A DNA stretch of 33,426 nt from Rhodopseudomonas sp. B29 (lineage in GTDB: Bacteria > Pseudomonadota > Alphaproteobacteria > Rhizobiales > Xanthobacteraceae): contig NZ_BADD01000719.1 of assembly GCF_000333455.1 (NCBI RefSeq), positions 1 through 33,426 of the forward strand. The letters run 5' to 3'. The position numbers were made by a program, and so were the translations under genes. Below the pieces are notes generated by a model, which did not search any database, was not told the DNA's origin, and saw only the letters and a list, made by a program, of their open reading frames with translations. Shown piece by piece: positions 17,699 to 26,164 of the stretch. Each line of letters begins with the position of its first letter. Positions within the stretch are counted from its first letter, which is position 1.

Positions 17699-19966
17699 CT
17701 ACAAGGCCAGCCCGTTCGCCTCGGCGAATTCCGTCAGCTTCTGGCGGATCGAGACGCTGCCGGCCGGCGCTTCAAGCAAGGGCGTCATCATCGCCTCGGC
17801 CTTGGCGGCGTCGAGTTCGAGGATCATCGCCTTGACCGGGCCGTGCGCGGTCGCCGACACCGACAGCGAGCGATAGCCGATGGCGATCAGCGCCAGCGCT
17901 GCCAGCGGCTGCGAAGCCATCTCGCCGCACAGCGACAGCTGGCGCTTCGCCGCCTTGGCCTTGCGGACGATGTCGCGCAGAGCCCGCAGGATCGGCGCCG
18001 CCAGCGTGTCGAAGCGTTCGGAGACGCGCGAGTTGCCGCGATCGACCGCGTAGAGGAACTGGAACAGATCGTTGGAGCCGACCGAGACGAAGTCGACCTT
18101 CTTGAACAGTTCGTCGAGCTGATACAGCAGCGCCGGCACTTCCAGCATGGTGCCGACATCGACCCGCTCCGGGAGCGTGTGGCCGTGCTGGCGCAGATAA
18201 GTCAGCTCGCGCTCGACGATGCCCTTGGCCTCGTCGAATTCGGCGACCTCCGAGATCATCGGAAACATCACGCGCAAGTAACGACCGCTGGCGGCGCGGA
18301 GCAGCGCGCGGATCTGGCTGCGCAGCAGGCCCGGCCTGTCGAGTCCGAGCCGGATCGCGCGCCAGCCGAGCGCCGGATTCTCCTCGACCACCGTCTCCAT
18401 GTAGGGCAACGCCTTGTCGCCGCCGATGTCGAGCGTGCGGAACGTCACCGGCTTGGAGCCTGCGGCGTCCAGCACCGAACGATACAGCGCGAGCTGATCG
18501 CTCGAGCGCGGCAGGCTTTGCCCGACCATGAACTGCAGCTCGGTGCGGAACAGGCCGATGCCCGAGGAGCCGGTGTCTTCGATGTGCGGCAGATCGATGA
18601 CGAGGCCGGCGTTGATCATCAGGTCGATCGGCTGGCCGTCCTTGGTGACGCAGGGCCGCTCGCGCAGCGCCGAGTACTGCGCCTGCCGGCGGGCGCGAAA
18701 GCGGACGCGCTCCGCATAGGCGGATTCGATCTCGGCAGAGGGCCGCACATAGATCGAGCCGGAGGTGGCGTCGACGATGATGGCGTCGCCCGGATCGGCG
18801 ATGCCAGGCGCATTCGGCACCTCGCCGATCGCCGCTATGCCGAGCGCGCGCGCCACGATCGAGACGTGGGAATTCGCCGTGCCTTCTTCCAGCACCAGGC
18901 CGCGCAGCCGCTTGCGATCGTAATCGAGCAGCGCTGCCGGGCCCATCGAGCGCGCGATCAGGATGGCGTTCTCGGGTAGCTGCTCGCGGGTCGGCGCGTG
19001 GTTCTGGCCGACCAGCTGGCGCATCAGCCGGTGGCCGAGGTCTTCGAGATCGTGCAGCCGGTCGCGCAGATAAGGATCCGTCGAGCGCAGCATCCGGGCG
19101 CGTGTATCCGATTGCACGCGTTCGACCGCGGCTTCGGCGGTGAGACCGGTCGCCACCGCCTCGTGCAGCTTGTGCGACCAGCCGTGGTCGTTGGCGAACA
19201 TCCGATAGGCTTCCAGCACGTCGCGGTGCTCGCCGCTCTCGGCGACGTCGCCGCGCTCGAGCAGACGGTCGAGATCGGAGCGCAGATTGGCCAGCGCCGA
19301 ATCGAGCCGCTTGACCTCTTTGTTGAGATCCTCGGCGATGTAGTTGGTGATGACGACGCGCGGTTCGTGCAGCACGACGTGGCCGAGTGCGATGCCGTCT
19401 GACAGCACGGCGCCGGTCTTGTGGATCGAGTGCCGCGCCGCAGGCTCGGCGCCCGGCTGCGCCAGCGCCGAGAGTTCGCCCGAGGCGATCATCTCGGCCA
19501 GCACCATCGCGGTGGTCTGCAGCGCCTCGACTTCTTCCTCGACATAGGTGCGCTTGGCGCGGTTCTGCACCACCAGCACGCCGAGCGTGTTGCCGGCGCG
19601 CAGGATCGGCACGCCGAGGAAGGAGTGATAGATTTCTTCGCCGGTTTCCGGCCGGAACGAGAACGCCGGGTGGCTCTGGGCGTCGGAGAGGTTGAGCGGC
19701 GTCGCCTCGGAGGCAACCAGACCGACCAGGCCCTCGTGGGCGTTCAGCACGGTCTGGTGGACCGCCTCGCGGTTCAGACCTTCGGTGGCGTAGAGCTCGA
19801 GCGTGTTGTCGACGCGCAGCACGTAGGTCGAGCACACCTCCGCCACCATGTTGGCGGCGATCAGCACCACGATCTTGTCCAGGCGCTCTTGCGCGGAGAC
19901 AGGCTCCGCCATGGTTTCGCGGAGCCGTCTCAGCAAGACGCGGGGGCCGCCCGACGTGCTCCGCAT
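17699..19966 (-). CDS. ptsP: Phosphoenolpyruvate-protein phosphotransferase of the nitrogen PTS (EI-Ntr)
   Basis: EI-Ntr takes phosphate from phosphoenolpyruvate and passes it to NPr, starting the regulatory nitrogen phosphotransferase cascade. From the start used, the 755 residues comprise an N-terminal GAF domain (about 20-165, with FLGVPILRAGNTLGVLVV), a PTS enzyme I N-terminal domain, the phosphohistidine site in GTANSHVSIVAR (H near 367), and a PEP-binding barrel with GSNDLFQFLYAVDRGN and LCGEMAS. In proteobacteria the GAF domain senses glutamine. The ATG at 19966 (MRSTSGGPRV) is chosen over 19993, because GGAGA lies nine bases upstream. It is downstream of lysC on the same strand. Confidence 0.95.
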   Translation of the reverse strand: MRSTSGGPRVLLRRLRETMAEPVSAQERLDKIVVLIAANMVAEVCSTYVLRVDNTLELYATEGLNREAVHQTVLNAHEGLVGLVASEATPLNLSDAQSHPAFSFRPETGEEIYHSFLGVPILRAGNTLGVLVVQNRAKRTYVEEEVEALQTTAMVLAEMIASGELSALAQPGAEPAARHSIHKTGAVLSDGIALGHVVLHEPRVVITNYIAEDLNKEVKRLDSALANLRSDLDRLLERGDVAESGEHRDVLEAYRMFANDHGWSHKLHEAVATGLTAEAAVERVQSDTRARMLRSTDPYLRDRLHDLEDLGHRLMRQLVGQNHAPTREQLPENAILIARSMGPAALLDYDRKRLRGLVLEEGTANSHVSIVARALGIAAIGEVPNAPGIADPGDAIIVDATSGSIYVRPSAEIESAYAERVRFRARRQAQYSALRERPCVTKDGQPIDLMINAGLVIDLPHIEDTGSSGIGLFRTELQFMVGQSLPRSSDQLALYRSVLDAAGSKPVTFRTLDIGGDKALPYMETVVEENPALGWRAIRLGLDRPGLLRSQIRALLRAASGRYLRVMFPMISEVAEFDEAKGIVERELTYLRQHGHTLPERVDVGTMLEVPALLYQLDELFKKVDFVSVGSNDLFQFLYAVDRGNSRVSERFDTLAAPILRALRDIVRKAKAAKRQLSLCGEMASQPLAALALIAIGYRSLSVSATAHGPVKAMILELDAAKAEAMMTPLLEAPAGSVSIRQKLTEFAEANGLAL

Positions 19967-20169
19967 GTGCCGAAGTCTCCCTGAACCCTTCACCGCCGCC
20001 GGCGTGCGGAGCCGGCGACGACGCCTTCGAAATGAGCCGGGCCGCTTCCGCCCCGGGACGTGGTCGCGCGAGCCGGGCGCGAGGCCGTTTCGACCCCGGC
20101 TTCCGCCTTCGCGGCGCAGCGCAATCGGGCGCAGGGCCCAGCCGCCCGCGGTCGATGCCGCTTCACGCC

Positions 20170-20198
20170 CTATAGCGAATTGGAGCTTGATTTGCCAA
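20170..20198 (-). promoter_or_regulatory. Candidate promoter for ptsP
   Basis: On the minus strand, TTGGCA (20193-20198) and CTATAG (20170-20175) are separated by exactly 17 bases. The sequence is in the lysC-ptsP gap, about 204 bases before the ptsP ATG, implying a long leader. The leader contains a GC-rich inverted repeat near 19995-20025 (GCCGGCTCCGCACGCCGGC on the minus strand). The hexamers are good; function is untested. Confidence 0.45.
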
Positions 20199-20266
20199 GC
20201 AAAACGCCTGCCACGCCGGAGCCAATCCGGCGCTGCGCACAGGCCTCAAATCAAGACAAATTCGAC

Positions 20267-21520
20267 CTATTGTTGATCCAAACCGTACAAACTATGCAGT
20301 GTCCGCACCGCCAATTCGGTGTAGGCGGCGTCGATCAGAACCGAGAACTTGATTTCCGAGGTCGTGATGGCCCGGATGTTGATGTTGCGGGCGGCCAGCG
20401 CCGCGAAAGCCTGGGCGGCGACGCCGGCATGGCTGCGCATGCCCGAGCCGATCACCGACACCTTGGCGACGTCGGTCTCCGAGTCGAATCGGGCGTAGCC
20501 GATCTTATCCTGGGCTGAGGTGATGGTCTGCTTGGCGCGGGCGAAGTCGGCGGCCGGCACCGTGAAGGTCAGGTCGGTCGTCTTGCCGTCCTCGGACACG
20601 TTCTGGACGATCATGTCGACGTTGATGTTGGCATCGGCCAGCGGACCGAAGATCGACGCGGCGACGCCCGGCTTGTCCTCGATCCGGCGCACCGAAATCT
20701 GAGCCTCGTCCTTGGAAAAGGCGATGCCGGTGACGACCTGGTTCTCCATTGATTCCTCCTCGCTGCTGATCAGCGTGCCCGGCGGCGTGCCGTGCGGGTC
20801 GATATCCTCTGGCTTGTCGAAGCTGGAGCGCACGAAGATCGGCATGTTGTGCACCATGCCGAGCTCGACCGAGCGCACCTGCAGCACCTTGGCGCCCTGC
20901 GAGGCCAGCTCCAGCATTTCCTCGAACGATACCTTGTCGAGCCGGCGGGCCTTCGGCACCACCCGCGGGTCGGTGGTGTAGACGCCGTCGACGTCGGTGT
21001 AGATGTCGCAGCGGTCGGCCTTCAGGGCCGCCGCGATCGCCACCGCCGAGGTGTCGGATCCGCCGCGGCCGAGCGTGGTGATGCGGCCGGTCTCGGCGTG
21101 AATGCCCTGGAAGCCGGCAATGACCGCGACCTCCTTGCGCTCGGCGAAGCGCTTGATGATTTCGCTGCCGTCGATGCCCTGGATGCGCGCCGAGGCGTGG
21201 GCGTCGCTGGTCAGGATCGGGATCTGCCAGCCCTGCCAGGACCGGGCCTGGATGCCGAGGGATTGCAGCACGATCGCCAGAAGCCCCGACGTCACCTGCT
21301 CGCCGGAGGCGACCACGGCGTCGTATTCGCGGGCGTCATGCAGCGGCGAGGCCTCGGTGCACCAGGCGACCAGTTCGTTGGTCTTGCCGGACATCGCCGA
21401 CACCACCACCGCCACCTCGTGCCCGGCATCGACCTCGCGTTTGACATGGCGCGCGACGTTCTGGATGCGCTCGATATTGGCGACGGACGTGCCGCCGAAT
21501 TTCATCACCAGCCGGCCCAT
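20267..21520 (-). CDS. lysC: Aspartate kinase
   Basis: LysC phosphorylates L-aspartate, the first step to lysine, threonine, methionine and diaminopimelate. The 417-residue product begins [19 protein letters not shown] with the KFGGTS nucleotide motif and continues with [14 protein letters not shown]. The catalytic domain includes [16 protein letters not shown] and [12 protein letters not shown]. Two C-terminal ACT domains (from about 265) bind allosteric amino acids. The open frame runs on far upstream antisense to the next genes, but similarity begins at the ATG at 21520. It has no visible lysine riboswitch. It is the first gene of the leftward lysC-ptsP-prfA-prmC series, although the 300-base gap after it probably holds a second promoter. 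Confidence 0.96.
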   Translation of the reverse strand: MGRLVMKFGGTSVANIERIQNVARHVKREVDAGHEVAVVVSAMSGKTNELVAWCTEASPLHDAREYDAVVASGEQVTSGLLAIVLQSLGIQARSWQGWQIPILTSDAHASARIQGIDGSEIIKRFAERKEVAVIAGFQGIHAETGRITTLGRGGSDTSAVAIAAALKADRCDIYTDVDGVYTTDPRVVPKARRLDKVSFEEMLELASQGAKVLQVRSVELGMVHNMPIFVRSSFDKPEDIDPHGTPPGTLISSEEESMENQVVTGIAFSKDEAQISVRRIEDKPGVAASIFGPLADANINVDMIVQNVSEDGKTTDLTFTVPAADFARAKQTITSAQDKIGYARFDSETDVAKVSVIGSGMRSHAGVAAQAFAALAARNINIRAITTSEIKFSVLIDAAYTELAVRTLHSLYGLDQQ

Positions 21521-21682
21521 GACGAATAGTGCAATCCCTGCAGACAACGAGTAATGATGGCGCGGATTCCGCGGAGGGCGGGCGCCTTGGTGGCGGCGTA
21601 TACACAGCGCCGTGGTTCCGGGCAAGCAAGCCGGAGATCGCCTCCAGCGGGCGCGAGACCGGAACAAGGCGTCTGACACGGA

Positions 21683-22162
21683 ATGGGACGATATATCGAC
21701 CAGATCCTGCAGCCCGGCGAACGCGTGCTGTATTCCGCCAAGCCCCATTGGATTTTCTATCTTCCGGCGATCGGTCTGTGGGTGGTCGCCGTGGTCGCTG
21801 CCGGTGTCACCCAGTTGCAGGCGCTGGCAGCGATCGACGAACGTCTCAAGCTCGGGCTTCTCGGGATCGGGGGCATCGTCGGACTGTTCGCCGCGGTGGC
21901 GACGCTGCGCGCCTGGTTCCACCGCTGGACGACCGAAACCGACGTCACCTCGTTCCGGCTGGTGCACAAGACCGGCTTCGTGCAGCGTCGGACCTTCGAA
22001 ATGAGTCTCGACAAGATCGAAAGTGTCGATCTCGATCAAAGCATTTTGGGCCGTATCTTCGGATATGGCGACGTGACCGTCCTGGGCGTCGGCGAAGGCC
22101 GCGAGACCATCCGCACGGTCGCAGCGCCGCTGGCGTTCCGCAATTCCATCACCGCGCGTTAG
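21683..22162 (+). CDS. Membrane protein with bacterial PH domain (YdbS/DUF304-like)
   Basis: The 159-residue product has two hydrophobic segments (about 26-48 and 62-85) followed by a bacterial PH-type domain of the bPH_2/DUF304 kind. The domain is recognisable from TDVTSFRLVHKTGFVQRRTFEMSLDKIESVDLDQSILGRIFGYG and VTVLGVGEGRETI. Such proteins sit in the cytoplasmic membrane with the domain inside; their role is undefined. The gene is divergent from lysC, and its stop is 17 bases before the ubiG start, so it is probably co-transcribed with ubiG. No link to quinone synthesis is established. Confidence 0.87.
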   Translation: MGRYIDQILQPGERVLYSAKPHWIFYLPAIGLWVVAVVAAGVTQLQALAAIDERLKLGLLGIGGIVGLFAAVATLRAWFHRWTTETDVTSFRLVHKTGFVQRRTFEMSLDKIESVDLDQSILGRIFGYGDVTVLGVGEGRETIRTVAAPLAFRNSITAR

Positions 22163-22178
22163 GAGCACGGCTGTACTC

Positions 22179-22967
22179 ATGGCACCGCAATTCGACTCCC
22201 CCGCCGCAGCCTCGACCGTCGATCCGGCCGAGATCGCCAAGTTTTCCAAGCTGTCGGCGGAATGGTGGGACCCGACCGGCAAGATGGCGCCGCTGCACCG
22301 GATCAATCCGCTGCGGATCAGCTTCATCCGCGATGCCGCCTGCCGCAAGTTCGAGCGTAACGCCAAGAGCCTGAGCTGTCTGGAAGGCTTGCGCGTGCTC
22401 GACATCGGCTGCGGCGCGGGTCTGTTGTGCGAGCCGCTGACCCGGCTCGGCGCCCAGGTGATTGGCATCGATCCCTCGGCCACCAACATCGCGGCCGCCA
22501 AGCTGCACGCCGAGAAGTCGCATCTGTCGATCGACTATCGCAACACCACGGTCGAAGAGGTCGATCCACGCGAGCGCTTCGATATCGTGCTGGCGATGGA
22601 AGTGATCGAGCACGTCACCGACGTCGGCGCCTTCCTGGCGCGCTGCGCGGCGCTGATGAAGCCGACCGGCATGATGGTGGTGGCCTCGCTCAACCGCAAT
22701 TGGAAGAGCTTTGCGCTCGCCATCGTCGGCGCCGAATACGTCATGCGCTGGCTGCCGCGCGGCACGCATCAGTGGGACAAGTTCGTCACGCCCGCCGAAC
22801 TCGAGCAGTACCTGACCGGGCTGAAGCTCGCCGTCACCGAACAATCCGGCATCACCTTCAATCCGCTCGCCGACCGCTGGCGGCTGTCGACCGACATGGA
22901 CGTGAACTACATGGTGGTGGCCGAGACGGCGGTGTGGTCGGCTTCGTTGATTCGTAGGGTGGGCTGA
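22179..22967 (+). CDS. ubiG: Ubiquinone biosynthesis O-methyltransferase
   Basis: UbiG carries out both O-methylations of ubiquinone synthesis at the membrane surface. The 262-residue product starts MAPQFDSPAAASTVDPAEIA and has the UbiG N-terminal block KFSKLSAEWWDPTGKMAPLHRINPLR. The SAM motif is VLDIGCGAGLLCEPL (73-87), followed by FDIVLAMEVIEHV and the HQWDKFVTPAEL region. The natural family ending, DVNYMVVAE, is reached near residue 248. The last fourteen or so residues (TAVWSASLIRRVG) have no family look, and the final codons plus the TGA stop (22965-22967) lie within a palindromic repeat. The catalytic core is complete, so activity is probably unaffected. Confidence 0.94.
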   Translation: MAPQFDSPAAASTVDPAEIAKFSKLSAEWWDPTGKMAPLHRINPLRISFIRDAACRKFERNAKSLSCLEGLRVLDIGCGAGLLCEPLTRLGAQVIGIDPSATNIAAAKLHAEKSHLSIDYRNTTVEEVDPRERFDIVLAMEVIEHVTDVGAFLARCAALMKPTGMMVVASLNRNWKSFALAIVGAEYVMRWLPRGTHQWDKFVTPAELEQYLTGLKLAVTEQSGITFNPLADRWRLSTDMDVNYMVVAETAVWSASLIRRVG

Positions 22968-23033
22968 GCGTAGCGAAGCCCACGCGGTGACGTTCGACGT
23001 GGGCACGGCGCTGCGCGCCTTTGCCCACCCTAC
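22953..23033. repeat. Palindromic repeat, body type E (long copy)
   Basis: The arms CGTAGGGTGGGC and GCCCACCCTAC enclose an inner stem-loop (GCCCACGCGGTGACG and CGACGTGGGC). It overlaps the last 15 bases of ubiG and provides its stop codon. It lacks the GTCAT/ATGAC ends of types A, B, C, D and F. The short relative is at 12148-12187. Confidence 0.82.
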
Positions 23034-23057
23034 AGCTACACAAGGCGACCTCTCCAT

Positions 23058-23137
23058 CGCCATTGCGAGCGAAGCGAAGCAATCCAGCTCCGTGCACCGG
23101 GCTGGATTGCTTCGTCGCTTCGCTCCTCGCAATGACG
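23058..23137. repeat. Palindromic repeat, body type C (copy 2)
   Basis: The left arm is CGCCATTGCGAGCGAAGCGA (one change from the CGTCAT end) and the right arm is CTTCGCTCCTCGCAATGACG, with AGCAATCCAG and CTGGATTGCT inside. It matches 5806-5885 in opposite orientation. It follows the type E element by 24 bases, and together they fill much of the gap between ubiG and the transporter gene. Confidence 0.84.
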
Positions 23138-23258
23138 ATCGCCGCCTTGCATCAGCACGGCATTCCTGCAGGGCCGTCTGCGGCTCCGGCATGCCGGCGC
23201 TGGTTGACCGGGCGGTGCGCAACCGCCACGGTGCGGCACCTTTCCTGGTCCCGCCCTC

Positions 23259-24158
23259 ATGTTCACCGTCACCTCGCTCTGGGTTCCGTTCACGATCGTC
23301 GCCGCGGTCGGGCAGGTCGCGCGCAATGCGATGCAGCGCTCGCTCACCGGGCCACTCGGCACCTGGGGCGCCACCAATATCCGCTTTTTGTTCGGCTTTC
23401 CGTTCTCGCTGGTGTTCTTCGCCATTGTCATCGTCGCCACCGGCGATGCGATTCCATGGCCCGGCGCGACGTTCTGGCCGTGGCTGCTGCTGGGTGCGCT
23501 GTCGCAGATCGCCGCCACCGGGCTGATGCTGCAGGCGATGACCGAGCGCTCGTTCGTCGTCACCACCGCGTATCTCAAGACCGAGGCGATCCAGACCGCT
23601 ATCTTCGGCTTCGTGTTTCTCGGCGATCATCTGAGTGTCTGGAAAGTGGTGGCGATCATGATCGCCACGGTCGGCGTGGTGATCACGGCGCTGCGCCCTG
23701 GTGCCGCCCGCAGCCTCGGCAATCTGCGTCCGACCGTGCTCGGGCTGGCCGCCGCCGCCGGCTTCGCGCTATCGGCGGTCGGCTATCGCGGCGCCATCAT
23801 CGTGGTGCCGGGCGTCAGCTTCGTCACCGCGGCGAGCTACACGCTGGTGTTCGGGCTCGGCGTGCAGACGCTGGTGCTGACCATCTATCTGCTGGCGCGG
23901 GCGCCGCAGGTGCTGCGCGACATTCTCAAGCTGTGGCGGCCCTCGATGCTGGCCGGCTTCGTCGGCGCCGCCGCGTCGCAATTCTGGTTCTTCGCCTTCG
24001 CGCTCACTGCGGCCGCTAGCGTGCGCACGCTGGCGCTGGTCGAGGTGCTGTTCGCCCAGGCGGTGGCTTACTATTCGTTCAAGCAGCCGCTGTCCTGGCG
24101 CGAACTCTCCGGCATCGCCCTGATCGTGATCGGCGTCGGACTTTTGGTGGCCGCCTGA
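23259..24158 (+). CDS. EamA-type (drug/metabolite transporter) membrane protein, two-domain
   Basis: The 299-residue product has ten hydrophobic segments in two EamA halves, the usual build of drug/metabolite transporter exporters. The first half includes NIRFLFGFPFSLVFFAIVIV and LLLGALSQIAATGLMLQAM, and the second GFVGAAASQFWFFAFALTAAAS and a final GIALIVIGVGLLVAA. The substrate cannot be predicted. Its TGA is immediately followed by the stop of an oppositely oriented single-domain EamA gene, so the two transporters meet tail to tail with no spacer. The start at 23259 lies 121 bases after the repeats. Confidence 0.85.
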   Translation: MFTVTSLWVPFTIVAAVGQVARNAMQRSLTGPLGTWGATNIRFLFGFPFSLVFFAIVIVATGDAIPWPGATFWPWLLLGALSQIAATGLMLQAMTERSFVVTTAYLKTEAIQTAIFGFVFLGDHLSVWKVVAIMIATVGVVITALRPGAARSLGNLRPTVLGLAAAAGFALSAVGYRGAIIVVPGVSFVTAASYTLVFGLGVQTLVLTIYLLARAPQVLRDILKLWRPSMLAGFVGAAASQFWFFAFALTAAASVRTLALVEVLFAQAVAYYSFKQPLSWRELSGIALIVIGVGLLVAA

Positions 24159-24596
24159 TTATTTCAGCGCGATGATCACCGCACCGGCGGCGATCAGGGC
24201 GATGCCGAACCAGCTTGTGCCGCTCGGCCGCTCGCCCAGAAACGCCGCGCCGAACAGCGCCACCAGCACCACGCTGAGTTTGTCGATCGGCGCCACCAGC
24301 GTCGCCGGCCCGAGCTTGAGCGCGCGGAAGTAGCACAGCCACGACGCCCCGGTGCACAGGCCGGACAGGATCAGGAACAGCCAGGTCTTGGGCGTGATCG
24401 GCCCGCTCAGCGCGAACTTGCCGGTAGCGAGCAGAATAGCCGCGAGTGCCACCAACACCACGATGGTGCGGATGAAGGTGGCAAGATCGGAGTTGATATC
24501 GGCGACGCCGACCTTGGCGAAGATCGCCGTCAGCGCCGCGAATACTGCGGAGAGGATGGCCCAGAGTTGCCAGGAGAGGAGGGTGTCGGGGTTCAC
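24159..24596 (-). CDS. Small single-domain EamA-family membrane protein
   Basis: This 145-residue protein has a single EamA domain with about five hydrophobic helices: LWAILSAVFAALTAIFAKVG, the TIVVLVALAAILLATG segment, TWLFLILSGLCTGASWLCYF, a glycine-rich LVALFGAAFLGERP segment and a final GIALIAAGAVIIALK. Half-size members of this family are believed to work as dimers. The motif ALKLGPATLVAPIDKLSVV is characteristic of the subgroup. It is convergent with the larger EamA transporter with no spacer, which suggests local duplication or at least functional pairing, although the two sequences differ widely. Confidence 0.85.
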   Translation of the reverse strand: MNPDTLLSWQLWAILSAVFAALTAIFAKVGVADINSDLATFIRTIVVLVALAAILLATGKFALSGPITPKTWLFLILSGLCTGASWLCYFRALKLGPATLVAPIDKLSVVLVALFGAAFLGERPSGTSWFGIALIAAGAVIIALK

Positions 24597-24637
24597 GGTG
24601 GCATCTCCAGCGATCGTTCTACGCCCAACTTCTCGTC

Positions 24638-24784
24638 CGTCATTCCGGGGCGCCGCGAAGCGGCGAACCCGGAATCCATATCTCCTGTTCTCGCTCCGTG
24701 AGCGAAGTAACAGCCACCGTGTTCCATAACAGATGCTGCGGCGTATGGATTCCGGGCTCGCGCTACGCGCGCCCCGGAATGACG
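24638..24784. repeat. Palindromic repeat, body type A (copy 2)
   Basis: It opens CGTCATTCCGGGGCGCCGC and closes CGCGCCCCGGAATGACG, with AATCCATA and TATGGATTCCGGG inside as in copy 1 (352-454). The centre contains further small inverted repeats (CTCGCTCCGTGAGCG). It lies between the small EamA gene and the DUF1178 gene, ending six bases before the latter's stop. Confidence 0.85.
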
Positions 24785-24789
24785 AAGGG

Positions 24790-25286
24790 TTAGTTCCGAT
24801 CGTCCGGCAGCACCGGCAGCGGCGCGACTTCGATGCCTTCTTCGATCAGTTCTTTGGCTTCGGCCGGAGACGCCTTCGCCATAAATCGGGCGGTGCTCGA
24901 TGTCGCCCGTAGTGCATGGCGCGGGCCTGTTCCGGGAAACGTTCGCCGACGTTGTCGGCGGTCTTGAAAATGTGGTCGCGCCATTCCTTGAGTTTGGCGC
25001 GCAGCTCGCGCTCCTGCGCGAGCATCAGCGGCGTTGAATTCGTCGCCGGCACCGGTGCTGCCGCTTCAGGCGAAGCAGCAGGCGCAGGCGAAGCCTGGTC
25101 GACCACCGGCTCGCGGCCTTTGCGGCGCGCGATCTGCGGCGCCATGATGGCCTTCTCGACCTTCACCGAGTCGCATTGCGGGCAGCTCACCAGTTTGCGC
25201 CGGACCTGCGAGTCGTAAGCCGACGAGCTCTGAAACCAGCTGTCGAACTGATGCCCCTGGTCGCAGCGCAGACTGTAGCGGATCAT
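24790..25286 (-). pseudogene. DUF1178 family protein, disrupted by two +1 frameshifts
   Basis: The N-terminal part ([20 protein letters not shown], then a CPQC zinc-like pair and KAIMAPQIA) is DUF1178. In frame it reaches ARAMHYG and then turns into arginine-rich nonsense ending at 24846. The expected end continues in other frames. Skipping one G in the GGG at 24906-24908 restores [10 protein letters not shown], and skipping one G at 24873-24874 restores [27 protein letters not shown], ending at 24790. Two single-base insertions about 34 bases apart explain the break. The start ATG overlaps the nitrilase stop, so it was the last gene of grxC-nitrilase-DUF1178. Sequencing error is an alternative to true decay. 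Confidence 0.8.
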
Positions 25287-26164
25287 GTCTGGCTCCGGAC
25301 CAGATGCAGATAGTCCGGGCCGGCATTGGGATCCGCCAGCGTGAAGCGGCGGCCGTGCTGCAGCGACGGGATTTTGCCGCGCGCCTTGCCGACTTCCGCC
25401 GGATCGATCCGCGCCATGATGAAGCCGGGATCGATGCCGCCTTCGGCCAGCACCTTGCCCCAGGGATCGATGATCAGCGAATGGCCGTAGGTCTCGCGCT
25501 TGTTCTCGTGCAGGCCGCCCTGTGCGGCGGCGAACACGAAGCAGCCGTTCTCGATGGCGCGGGCGCGCAGCAGCACGTGCCAATGCGCTTCGCCGGTCGG
25601 TTTGGTGAAGGCGGCCGGGACCGAGATGAAGGAAGCGCCGGCCTCAGCGAGCGCGCGGTACAACGCCGGGAAGCGGACGTCGTAGCAGATCGTCAGGCCG
25701 AGCCGGCCCCACGGCAGATCGGAGATCACCGCGGTTTCACCCGGCTGATAGTTCGCCGACTCGCGATAGCTCTCGCCATTGCCGAGATCGATGTCGAACA
25801 TGTGGATTTTGTCGTAGCTCGCCAGGATGCCGCCGTCGGGCCCGATCAGGAACGAGCGGTTGGCGGCGCGATCCGGCGTCGCGAGGATCGCCAGCGAGCC
25901 GATATGCAGATGGATGTTCAGTTCGCGCGCCAGCTCGCTATAGGCCTTGAGAGATGCGTCGCTGTCCTCTTCGGCCAGCCGTTCGAACAACGCTTCGCGA
26001 TTGAGCTGCATCATGTTGCTCACCTCGGGGGTGAGCACGTAGTCGGCGCCGGCGGCGGCCGCCTCGCGGATCAGCGCAGTGCCTTGCGCCAGACTCTGCG
26101 CCGGCTCGAGGCCGGTGCGCATCTGCACCATCGCGGCGTTGAAGGCGGCTCCGACGCCCGTCAT
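25283..26164 (-). CDS. Nitrilase-superfamily carbon-nitrogen hydrolase (Nit1-like amidase)
   Basis: The 293-residue product has the complete nitrilase triad: E47 in LTPEVSN, K119 in [12 protein letters not shown] and C160 in [16 protein letters not shown]. Wording is closest to the Nit1/deaminated-glutathione amidase branch, which hydrolyses the deaminated form of glutathione in metabolite repair. The start at 26164 is part of an ATGA overlap with the glutaredoxin stop, and longer open-frame starts lie inside that gene. Its position directly behind a glutaredoxin gene fits a glutathione-related substrate, but the exact substrate is inferred. Confidence 0.9.
   Translation of the reverse strand: MTGVGAAFNAAMVQMRTGLEPAQSLAQGTALIREAAAAGADYVLTPEVSNMMQLNREALFERLAEEDSDASLKAYSELARELNIHLHIGSLAILATPDRAANRSFLIGPDGGILASYDKIHMFDIDLGNGESYRESANYQPGETAVISDLPWGRLGLTICYDVRFPALYRALAEAGASFISVPAAFTKPTGEAHWHVLLRARAIENGCFVFAAAQGGLHENKRETYGHSLIIDPWGKVLAEGGIDPGFIMARIDPAEVGKARGKIPSLQHGRRFTLADPNAGPDYLHLVRSQT

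Noticed and set aside
17772-19835. A 687-codon open frame inside ptsP in another minus-strand frame
   Set aside because: It is an arginine-rich out-of-frame shadow of ptsP with no motif of its own.
21521-21682. A lysine riboswitch ahead of lysC
   Set aside because: The 162 bases show no recognisable lysine aptamer core and are short for that class.
21521-22501. Upstream extension of lysC to a 744-codon protein
   Set aside because: The extra sequence is antisense to the PH-domain gene and ubiG; aspartate kinase begins at 21520 and already has full length.
24846-25583. A 245-residue protein joining the end of the nitrilase region to DUF1178
   Set aside because: The first third is out-of-frame nitrilase sequence; DUF1178 starts at the ATG at 25286.
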